Below are positions 31,112 through 42,300 of a stretch of 48,454 nucleotides of DNA, in pieces. The stretch spans positions 1 through 48,454 of IMG/VR virus record IMGVR_UViG_3300017745_000012. The stretch is one strand, 5' to 3'. The DNA comes from a virus. The notes beneath the pieces were generated by a model, which saw only the letters and a program-made list of their open reading frames with translations, ran no database searches and was not told the DNA's origin. A program made the position numbers and the translations under genes. Position 1 is the first letter of the stretch. Every line of letters begins with the position of its first letter.

Positions 31112-31114
31112 ATA
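31107..31114 (+). promoter_or_regulatory. T4-type late promoter candidate for gene 25
   Basis: GATAAATA, 7 of 8 bases of TATAAATA, 24 bases before the gp25 ATG; it overlaps the previous stop codon. Confidence 0.55.
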
Positions 31115-31137
31115 AAAGCAGCCCATGCTGTCTTTAA

Positions 31138-31530
31138 ATGCCAGAAGTCTCAACCTTCAAAGATTTGAGTATTACATTCAAAAAACATCCTGTTACTAAC
31201 GATTTGGTAACAGTGAAGGATAAGGCTGCTGTTGCACAATCAATAAAAGGATTATTACTTACTAGAAGAGGTGAAAGACCATTCCAACCAGAAATAGGAA
31301 GTGGTCTACAGGATCTATTGTTTGAACCATTAGATTATGGTACTGCTGGATTAATTAAAAAAGAAATTAAAGAAACTCTTAATAGGTACGAACCTAGAAT
31401 ATCAATTCAAGGACTTAACTGCTATCCACGAACTGACGAGAATGGATATGAAGTGCAATTAGAGTATATGATCTTAGGTAGAGAAGACAGAGCAGTTGGG
31501 ATAGATATATTTCTAGAGCGTACACGATAA
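31138..31530 (+). CDS. 25: Baseplate wedge protein gp25
   Basis: 130 residues (T4 gp25 is 132). Contains the gp25/lysozyme-like core: 'DLSITFKKHPVTNDLVTVKDKAAVAQSIKGLLLTRRGERPFQPEIGSGL' (about 9-57, shown here as the diagnostic stretch in parts), 'LFEPLD', and a C-terminal 'YEPRI...V.YMI'. gp25 sits in the inner wedge, where it contacts the sheath and helps start sheath polymerisation. The name EPR-like 'YEPRI' motif is visible. Stop overlaps the gp6 start (TAATG). Confidence 0.93.
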   Translation: MPEVSTFKDLSITFKKHPVTNDLVTVKDKAAVAQSIKGLLLTRRGERPFQPEIGSGLQDLLFEPLDYGTAGLIKKEIKETLNRYEPRISIQGLNCYPRTDENGYEVQLEYMILGREDRAVGIDIFLERTR

Positions 31531-33326
31531 TGCCTTATACTCAGGTTGCCAATTTAGATTTTGATAATATCAAAACTCAACTCAAAGAATATTTGAGGAG
31601 TCAGAATGATTTTACTGATTATGATTTTGAAGGGTCTGCACTAGCAACTCTGATAGACACTCTTGCTTATAATACCTACTATACAGCGTTCAATACGAAC
31701 ATGGTAGTCAATGAACTGTTCCTTGATTCAGCAACGCTAAGAGACAACGTAGTAGCACTAGCAAAGCAATTAGGATATAGACCAAAGAGTGCAACATCTC
31801 CTACAGCATATATTTCATTTACTGTTACCTATACTAATGCAACAACTGATAAAGAATTAAATTTAAAACAAGGAACAGGATTTATTAGTAACTATGATAA
31901 TGTCATTTACAATTATATTGTTACAAGTGATGTAAAGGCACAAGTAATAAATGGTGTTGCAACATTTAGTAACGTACCAATTAGAGAAGGAACACTATTA
32001 ACAAACGAATTTGTAATAAACACTGCATCTAAGAGTCAAAGATTTATATTAGATAACCCTAACATTGATACTAATACAGTCTCAGTCACTGTATATCCTA
32101 CTGGTGGATCTTTTAATGAACCATATTTACTTGCTGATAACATATTAGGAGTTGATGGTGCATCAAAAGTCTTCTTCTTAGATGAAATTGAGGACGGTAG
32201 GTATGAAATTTTAATGGGTGATGGTGTTCTAGGTAAGAAACTAGAGAACAATGCACGTATTGATGTATCATATGTAACAACATCAGGTCCTGTAAGTAAT
32301 GGTGTTAAGGCATTTGTATTTTCTGGTGTGATAGAAAACGAATTTGGAGTTTCTCCTAATGCGTTTACAACAACAATTGTATCAAGCGTTGCTGCATCGG
32401 GCGGTGAAGAGATAGAAACAACTGCTAAGATAAAATACACTGCTCCAAAAGCATATGGCACACAAGACCGTGCAGTGACCGCTAACGACTACGAAACAAT
32501 TGTAAGAAAAGTATATCCAGCAACAAGTGATATTATCATATTTGGTGGAGAGGATCAAGAACCACCAGAATATGGAAAAGTATTCATTGTATTGAAACCA
32601 ACTGATGCTAGTTACCTTACATCGTTGACTAAATCACAGATCATTGCTGATCTTAAAAAATATGTTGTTGCATCTGTAGAACCACAGATAGTAGATCCTT
32701 CTATTCTATTTGTTGAAATGACAAGTAAGATCTATTATAACGGAGGTATGACAGATCAGACTCCTTCTAATATTAGAGATAGCGTAATCACTTCTATACA
32801 AGGTTATATTAATGAAAGTGATACTGAAAAATTTAATGGTAAGTTTAGGTATAGTAAGTTTGTGGGTGTTATAGATGATGCTGATGTTAGTATCAATTCT
32901 AATCTCACTAGTCTCATGATGAGAAAAGACTTCTATCCTCAGTTAAATTCTACCTTCTATTATGAGGTATGTTTCCAGAATGCCTTTGATGAAGACTGTG
33001 ACGATCCAGTCTTATCATCTACTGGTTTTAGAGTAACAGAATATCCTAATTTTGATGTCTATGTTGAAGATAGAAATAAGAAAATTGTCCTATATAGACT
33101 AGATAGCGTAACTGGTGAGAAAGTTGTTCTAGACAGTGATATTGGCGACATAGATTATGTAAAAGGTGAGTTGAAGATGTATGCTTTGACAATTATTAAA
33201 GGTAGTTTCTTTGATAATCGTATTTCACTAAGAGTAAAACCACTATCAAACGACATTAAGGCAATGCGTGAGGTATACCTTGACGTTGACGTTCCTAATT
33301 CATCCTTCACTGCATATAAAGAGTAA
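31530..33326 (+). CDS. 6: Baseplate wedge protein gp6 (baseplate J-like)
   Basis: 598 residues (T4 gp6 is 660). N-terminus 'NIKTQLKEYLRSQNDFTDYDFEGSALATLIDTLAYNTYY..FNTNMVVNELFLDSATLRDNVV.LAKQLGY' is the classic gp6/baseplate-J start; later 'APKAYGTQDRAVTANDYETIVRKVYP' is equally typical. It forms the wedge ring that closes the baseplate with gp25 and gp53. Overlaps gp25 by one base; gp7 follows after 4 bases. Confidence 0.93.
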   Translation: MPYTQVANLDFDNIKTQLKEYLRSQNDFTDYDFEGSALATLIDTLAYNTYYTAFNTNMVVNELFLDSATLRDNVVALAKQLGYRPKSATSPTAYISFTVTYTNATTDKELNLKQGTGFISNYDNVIYNYIVTSDVKAQVINGVATFSNVPIREGTLLTNEFVINTASKSQRFILDNPNIDTNTVSVTVYPTGGSFNEPYLLADNILGVDGASKVFFLDEIEDGRYEILMGDGVLGKKLENNARIDVSYVTTSGPVSNGVKAFVFSGVIENEFGVSPNAFTTTIVSSVAASGGEEIETTAKIKYTAPKAYGTQDRAVTANDYETIVRKVYPATSDIIIFGGEDQEPPEYGKVFIVLKPTDASYLTSLTKSQIIADLKKYVVASVEPQIVDPSILFVEMTSKIYYNGGMTDQTPSNIRDSVITSIQGYINESDTEKFNGKFRYSKFVGVIDDADVSINSNLTSLMMRKDFYPQLNSTFYYEVCFQNAFDEDCDDPVLSSTGFRVTEYPNFDVYVEDRNKKIVLYRLDSVTGEKVVLDSDIGDIDYVKGELKMYALTIIKGSFFDNRISLRVKPLSNDIKAMREVYLDVDVPNSSFTAYKE

Positions 33327-33330
33327 GTAA

Positions 33331-36300
33331 ATGGTTGCTGTAAAAACAAAGAGAATATCTACTCTGATAGAGACACAGCTTCCTGAGTTCATTAGTACAG
33401 AATACGAACTTTTTAGTAAGTTTGTAACGAAGTATTATGAAGCACAGGAGGTACAGGGTGGTACTCTAGACATTATTAATAATATTCAAAAATATGCAGA
33501 CATTGATTACTATGAAAAGAACTTACTTAGACAACACGATACTTTGGATGTTAGTATCACTAATAGTAGCGACACAATTGTACTACAAGATGCAAGGAGT
33601 TTTCCAGAAAAAGACGGATATATTAGAATAGATGATGAGATAATATTTTACGCAACTAGAACTGATACAACCTTAAGTGGATGTTCTAGAGGTGTTAGTG
33701 GTAATACAAAAATTGGTGATCTATACAGTAAAAGTAATTTTGTAAGTACAACTGCTACAGCACATGCTGCTGGTCAAACAGTTTACAATATTAGTAATCT
33801 TTTTCTTTATGCATTAGTAAAGAATTTTGAGAAACAATATCTAGGTTCATTCCCTGAGAAATATCTTAGAGGTAGTGTTGATAAAAGAACCTTAATAAAG
33901 AACATACAGAATTTCTATAAAGCGAAAGGAACTGATAGTTCTATTAAGTTTGTTTTCAATAGTATTATTGATAAGGACTTTGATCCTCTTGATCGTACTA
34001 ACTTAGCACAGTTTGAGTGGTTTATAAAATCTGAGTTTGATAATATTGCCATAGATGTTACAAGTCCAAATGGTCAATTTTTAGTTGGTGATAGAATCAA
34101 AACCACTACTGCTAGTGGAGAGATTGCTAAGATTGTTAGAAATGATCAGAACGTAATTACAAGAGTATATTTAAGACAAGTATCCAGCACCTTCTCTCTT
34201 GGAGATAGTGTTACTGGCACTACAGGATCAACATTTACTGCTAGTACAGTATATACATTCCCTAATGGTATTTTCTACATCAACTTTGGTAAATTGCCAC
34301 AGTTATTTGGAGATTTTGAATATGGCAAATATTATTTTGCACCAGAAGGAATAAGGATCTTCCAAAACTGGCAAATTATATGGAATCAATCTGACCCTTC
34401 TAACTTACCGATGCCTATCCATCCAGATGGTCATCCTATGAAGTTTAGTACCACTAGAGAAGGTACATTACTTGGTGGTCAACAATATTACAACAGCAAA
34501 CCTGTTCTTGGTGTCAAGACAAACTACGATAATGAATTCCAACCAGAATTCATGATGAATGTTGATGAGTCTAATAAGATTTACTATTATTGTGCTTATC
34601 ATCGTTACATGTCAGGTCTTGATGGTGATGAAGGTTACATGGAGTTGGTTGCTAATACAAGACCAAGAAAAATTGTAAAACCTGAGGTATACAAACCAAG
34701 AGATTTTACATATAAAGCATCTAATGCAGATTGGATAAACGTATATGCACTTAAGTGTAAAGTTATATCTGGTGATGTAAAAAGTTTAGTAGGAAAGAAA
34801 ATAGTTCAATCTGATACAGAAGAGTATGACTATGCAGATGCTGTTGTAGACAATGTATATGCAGATGGAACTAGAGATGATGAGGTAATCTATAATATAG
34901 TTTTAGCACCAGAGACAGTTAATGGTACATTTGGTGTCTCAACTAAGACTCAACTTGAGAAAGTGCTAATAGGCACTAAGTCTAAAGGAGATAGGATTGA
35001 TGTATTCTCTACTACTGGTTGGGATAATACAGGATCAGTATTGATTGGTGATGAGACAATTACATTTAGTGAAAAGACTGTAGGTCAATTTATTATTGAC
35101 AATAGATTAGCACAGACTGCTGTGCAGCACGATGTTGGTACACCAGTATACAAACCTGTTACAATAGCAGGATCTGGTGTCACATTGTTGACGATGGGTA
35201 TTGTTTATAATTTACAACCATCAGATCCACAACCATACTCTTTTGTAGGAGATAAGATACAAGTATCTAATCCTGGTTTTGAGACTTCTGATTCTAAGAT
35301 TGTAAACGTAGGAACAAATCAGACTAGATGGATATTAGGAACTGGTGCAGCAGTTAATGTTCCTACATTATCTGCAGTTGCTACATCATTAGATCAAGTA
35401 CCAACAAATGTATCTGCTATACTTGCAGATGATCAGTATTATTATATTGCTAGTTCTAGTTTCCCATCACATAAAATTTTAGATGGTTCTACTGTGACAC
35501 AAACAGTATTGGATCAGAAACTTCTTCGTATTATTAGAAAACAAGCAACTAGAACTACAGAAACATATCCTACACCTAAGAGAGATATTGGTATTGGATT
35601 AAATGGTGTTCCTTTTTATGGTTATAAAGATGCAGAAAGTATTAGATATGGTAAGTTAGAACAAATCAAGGTTGATCTTCGTGGAACTGGATATGTAAGA
35701 CCACCATTTGTATTGATTGATCAAGTACCTAATAAAGCAAGAGCAATATTAGCAGGACAAGTTGTAGAAAGCATAAGTGTGGATACTACTGATGTATTTC
35801 CTAGAACTCCAGACGTATTAATTACATCTGGTAGAAATGCTGCTGTTCGTGCTGTAGTAACTGGTGGTAAGGTCACAAGTCTTATACTTGATAATGCTGG
35901 TGAGTTTTATTCTTCTCCTCCACAAGTTGTAATTAGAGATAATGCTGGTAGAGGTAGGTTTGCTGAGTTTGAAGCAGTTGTTAATACTGATGGACAGATT
36001 ACTGGATTTAATAAGATTGCAGAGGGTAACTTCTATAATCAAAATACTGTAATAGTTGAAATAGTTCCAGTGGGCAGTGGTGCAACTGGTATACCTCTTC
36101 TTAAAGAATGGAATTTTAATAGATATAAAAAATTAGAAACTAAATTAGACACAGAGAATGGTTATGTATTTGGAAACAGCAATAACGTATTGGAGTATGG
36201 TTATGGTTATGCTGCAAACCCGAAAGCACTTCGTGTTTCTCTTAGTGATAACCTAAACAGTGCTGGAACAGAACCAGCATCTAAATCACACTCACCTATT

Positions 36301-39300
36301 ATTGGTTTTGCTTATGATGGTAATCCAATCTATGGTGCGTTTGGTTATCAAGATCCTTTAGATTCTACGTCATCTATTACTAGAATGACATCTAGTTATT
36401 CTATTAATGGAAATCGTTCTGAAGGACCTGACTTGACAACCTATCCTATCGGAACTTTTGTCAATGACTATACCTATACCCACAAAAGTGGCACACTAGA
36501 TGAAAACAATGGAAGATTTTGCACCACCCCAGAATTTCCGCAAGGAACTTATGCTTATTTCATTACTATTGATAGCAATCAAGTACCGCAGTATCCATAC
36601 ATTATAGGAGAGAATTTTTATTCTCTTCCTGTAGATAGTAATTACAATTCTGATATTAACCAGAACGACATTCCTAAAAAAGCAAGACGTTTTTACCAAG
36701 CAGGAATGCCACGTAATGGTGATGGTTTTATTGCACAAATAGAAGAAGTAAAACAAGGTAATGTTGAGAGTGTTAGTGTATTAGATACATCTGCTAACTT
36801 CTCTATCAACTCGCAGTTATATTTTGACAATACAGGAACACAAGGTTCAGAAGCAGAAGCAATCGTTAGTTCTGTAAAAGGTAAAGATGTATCTTACTTA
36901 CAATCAAAAGAAAACAAGGTTGTTAAACTAACAATCATTCAAAGTGCATACTTATTTGCAGATGATACGTTATCACAACCGACGTCTGGTGCATCTGGAA
37001 CTATTGTTGGAACAGTTAAGAATGATAGTACAATTGTATTGAAAAATGTAACTGGTACATTCAATAATACTGGTACATTCTCTGCTGCTATTAAGACATT
37101 TGATATTTTATTAGATCAAAGAAGTTCTTACACTAAAGGTGCAATATTAAGTTTGACTGATGGTGTAAATGCTCCTATTGCTACTGCCGAAGTATTAGAA
37201 GGAACGTCTGCCCAAAACGTAGTCCAGATCAAGGTTTTGACAGGTACATGGACTACTGATAACACATATTTCATACAGTCTAATGATTTGTTCAATACAT
37301 CTGGAACTAGAATAGTAACACTCACATCATTGAGTGATGGATTAGAACCATTTGAAGTAAATCAAAGTGTAGCACTAATAGAAACCACATCCAATCATGG
37401 ATTGGGAATTGGAGACAATGTAACTATTGACATCAACCCTGATGATGCAACTAAAACAAAAACATACTACATTAGAAAGAGATTATATCAAGAGGCAGTT
37501 CTAATACCTCCTAATGCAAAGACGAATATTAATTTTACAGGAATAGGAAGATATGAAATCCTTAATGGTGGTGCTGATTACACAGCTGGCACTTACACTA
37601 GCATTGCTCTTACTGGTGGATCGGGATCTGGAGCAACTGCTACCTTTACTGTATCTTCTGCAGGGGTAGTTTCTGGTATACAGATACAAGATGCTGGTGT
37701 AGGATATGCAAGAGGAGATTATCTTGGAGTTGCAGATGAGGATCTAGTAAGATCTGGTGCATCACAATCAACATCAAGGTTTACAATCTATGTTGGTCAT
37801 GTAGGTGTTGCTGTTGGTGCAACAAAAGTTACTGTAGATAACGCACAAGGATTTGCAACAGATGACTTTATACAAATAGGTCAAGAAGTTTTAAAGATTG
37901 CTGGTATTAATGGAAACGATCTTTCTGTAACTAGAGGACAAGAGGGAACTACAGATGTAGATCATTTTGATGGACAGGAAGTATCTCTTTACAATGCTCA
38001 ATATAACTTTACAAATAATTACCAGATCTTTAGTGGTTCACTATCAGGTTACATACAATCCTATGATCCTATAACACATAAGATAGTTGTTGTATATGAT
38101 TATGCAACATTAAACACTAATGCAAATAAAGTTGTATTGAGTTCTAGTTTCTTTGATACTAGCACACCACAAAGATTGGTTGCTGTTAGATCTGCTGAAG
38201 ATGTAGTATACAAATTTGAATTCTCAGAAGATAATAGTACATTTGTACCTAACCCTAACATAGATCTACAAGAATTTTACAAGTATAAGTTTGATACGTC
38301 TCATTCTAGTCTCACTGGGACTTACTTTGATATTAGTCCAAGTAGTAATTACAATTTAATTACAGTAGAGAAAATTGAATCAACTATATTACCTGGTAAT
38401 GCTGGTGCATTTACAGATGTTAAGTTTGGATTTGGTTCTAGACTTACTACTAATACATATCAAACAAAAACTGGAACAGATTTTACAAACTTCTATTACT
38501 TTGATAATAAGAATGTAGTAAACTCTGGAGGATCATACTTTAAACTTGTAACTGATCCTCTACAAGGAACTAAGACTATCAATTATGTTACACCAAATCG
38601 TTTTGTTTATGATGTTACCAGTACTCCTCTTTGGGATGGTTCTGGATCCATTTCTTATACTACTAATGGTCAGTTCGCTATCGGTAAGATTAATACAGTC
38701 GGAATTATAAATTTAGGATTAAACTATAAGAAAGTTCCAGTTATCACTGGTGTTGATCCTGCAGAGTCTTACAGAGCAGCAGCAACTGTAACATTTGATG
38801 CAGCATCACAAACTATTACAGGAGTTGACATTACAAATGAAGGATCTAACTATGTAAATCCTAAAATTGTAATAACTAAGTCTGATGGATCAGATGTAAA
38901 ATTCAATGTTCTTGTAAGAGAAGGTAAAGTCACATCTATTACTGTAGAAAAACCAGGCAGAGGTTATACATATGCACCTGAGATTCTTATTGTAGAAGGT
39001 GAGGTAGAAGCATTTGTTGAGAGTACATCTATAGGTGTACCACAGAGTGTAAGAATAACATCTAACGGTGGAGCATTCCATTTAGATGAAACTGTGTCAT
39101 CTACATTCCGATCTAACTATGTTCTTGCATTGAAAAATTATAATGGCAACTTTAGAATTGGTGAACAAGTAGTTCAAAAAATTAATGGTGTAGAAGTATT
39201 CAGAGCAACAGTTGTAGATTGGAGATTTGGATCTAATTTACTTAAGGTAGAAAATTCTACTGGTATAGTTCGTGAAGATGTTTCTATAGAATCTACAATT

Positions 39301-42300
39301 ATGCCAGTATCTGGTATAGTACAATCTATATTTGTAACTACATTTAGTGAAGAGATTTCTAGTTTTTATGATAACTTAGGTTTCTATCAATCAGACAAAG
39401 GAAAACTAGGTGTACAAAATCAAAAGATAATAGACAGTTTATTCTATCAAGATTATTCTTATGTTATTAAGTCAGGAACATCTATTGAGCAATGGCGTGA
39501 TCTTATCAAAGCAACTACACACCCTGCTGGTTTCAAATTATTTGGTCAAGTTGATATTGAAGCAACTGCTAATTTTGCAACAAGAGATCAAGGTTCATTA
39601 GTTGAGTTGCCTAAAGATCGTACACCTGATGCAACACACTTCACCGTTGTACAACTTTGGGATCCTGAGAAGAATAAGATTACAGTTGAGAACTCAAGTA
39701 GAATTGTTACACAGACTGTACAGAAAGTTGAGAACCAAAGAATACGTAAAGGATTTGGTACTGCTGCAACAAGTGAGTTTAATTTTAACGAAGCAGAGGC
39801 ATTTGAGTTTACATTAGGTGCAGTATTTGATGGAGCATTTGATAATGATGGTAGATTACAAGGAACTACTGCATTTACAACTAAGAAAGATGGTGTGGCA
39901 TTTAACTTAGCAGATAATAAGTTAAAAAATATGATTGTGACTCTTGATGGAGTTATACAAGAACCTGGCATTGCATATACTATAAATTCTGGAAATATTA
40001 CATTCTCACAACCACCTCTTGTTGGCGTTACATTCTATGGTAAGGTCTTTAAATTTAAAGATGAACAATACAATACAAAATACTTTAAAAAATTAAGAAA
40101 TATATTCCAACGTGGTGGTACATGGATAGATTCTGCAAATCAAATTGAAAGAAATGTACAGTTTATTATTGATGAGACTATTGGATATGGTAAAGCAACT
40201 CACCCATCATTAGACTGGAGTACCAAACAAGATGATTATGAGGCAAACATCAGAGCAATCTTAGATGCTTATCAACATGATATTAGATTTGGTGGAAATA
40301 TCAAGACAATTGATTATGCATCAATCTTTAGTTCGGGTAGTGCTTATCTTTACATTAGGAATTATAAGACACAATCTAATGATATATTTGAGTATGCAAC
40401 TAGATTAGCAAAACTTGCAATTAGGAACTGGGACTTTGTTGATGTAAACATTGCATATGTTCAAGGTCAGAAAACAATGACTGTCAGCAGCACTAAGAAT
40501 CTTGCTGTTGGTTTGTTTGTAAGTTCTGGTAAATCATATCCAACAGGAACTAAGATTGTATCTATTGATAGTGATACACAGGTCACATTAAACAATGCTG
40601 CACTTGCAAACTCTGGTGGTGGCGGTGGTGCTCCATCTGGTACCACTCCTGTATCTGGCACAGGTAGTACAACTACTATTGGTACTAGCACTGCACAAGT
40701 TCCATTAGGAAGCACATTCACTGTGCCACCTGGTGCAACTGTCACAGTACCTCTTTCTTTCTCAGGTACAACACAAGCTAAGTTTGGTTGGAGTGCATTG
40801 AACAATGGTATGTTCTATAAAGCAGGAGAGTTGATAGAGAAGAATGAAACAGAAATTATTCAATTAGCATTGAATGCAACTCAAACACAGTATCCAAACT
40901 TAGGTTGGGGTGGAGGTCCTGGTGTAGCACCATATTATCCTCTTCAAATGAGACCATTGATACAGGCGTATGTTTATCATCTTAAGATGGGTGGTAATTT
41001 TAAAATTGTAGAGAATGCACAAGCATACTATAAACAAAATGATTATCCTTATGGTGAAGAGTTGTATTACGATGCATCATCTTTAGGTGAAGTCCAGAAG
41101 GGAATTACTGGAACTGTGGAGTCAACAATTTTCATAATGAATGAAGTTAAAAATAATTGTATACAGGCAATGAGAAATCAGTTGTCAATCACAGATCCTA
41201 ATGTTCTTGTAGATTCTCTAAGTCCTGTATGTGCAGAAGTAGAGAGTACACTTAACACATACCATGATATTACTGAGACTATTATTACAGAAGGGCGTGG
41301 ACTTGTAGAGAAGACACCAGTTAATCAAAATAAGTCTGGTTATTGGACTGGTACAGTAACATATTCTAATTACAATATACTTGGTGATCCTTTACTTCCT
41401 GTAGAGGAATGCACTACTGTCATCTCTGCAATGGATTCACTGTATGAAAATTTAAGTGATGTTGTAAAAGAAGAGTCTGTAACAAGAAGTCTACCTGATT
41501 ATATTGATGGTGAGACCACAGACTTTGAATTATATTGGGATGATAATACTGAAGTAAACACAGAAGAAGATGAAGATTTATTCCTTACAATCAATTCAGT
41601 ATTACAAAGACCTAAGTTTACAGAAAACTATCCATTAAAAGATGCTTACTGGATTGATAGAACTGTTATTCCTAACGTAATTAAATTTGATACTGCTCCT
41701 ATATGGGATCAAGACTTAGGTGCTAAGAGTATTGGTGAACCAACTGCTGTAGAAAAAGTTGTAGGTATTGGTGTTTCTAATTACAAGAGATTGACAATTG
41801 ATTTTGAATTGGTAGATGGTGTTAGAAACGGACCTTTCTTAATTCTTGATGTATTAGATGGAACTGTTCAAAGCATTGAATCCGAAGATAGTTTGTATGT
41901 ATTCTTAGATGGTGTACTACAAGTAAATGGAAAGGCGTATACTGTTTCAGGTCCTAATATCACATTCCATGATTCTATCAAGAAAGATATGCAGATTGAC
42001 ATGCGTTACATCTATGGTAGAGACGTAGGTCAAATATTAAACATATATGACTTTGCACCTGACACTTATTTCAGTCAAGGAACTTTCTCATTTGTTGCTT
42101 CCCAACAAAACATGGATACTTTGTTAAGTTATACATGGATGGGTGAAAAGATAGGTAATCCTATACATGTGTGGCAAACAAGAGCAAATGGTACTAAGAA
42201 TGTAATAGGTGAACTTTCAAACCCAATTAGAACTGGAAACACTGTAGTATTTGAATTAAAATCTCAAAACTCAAATATCGAGTCGGGACTAGATTATACA

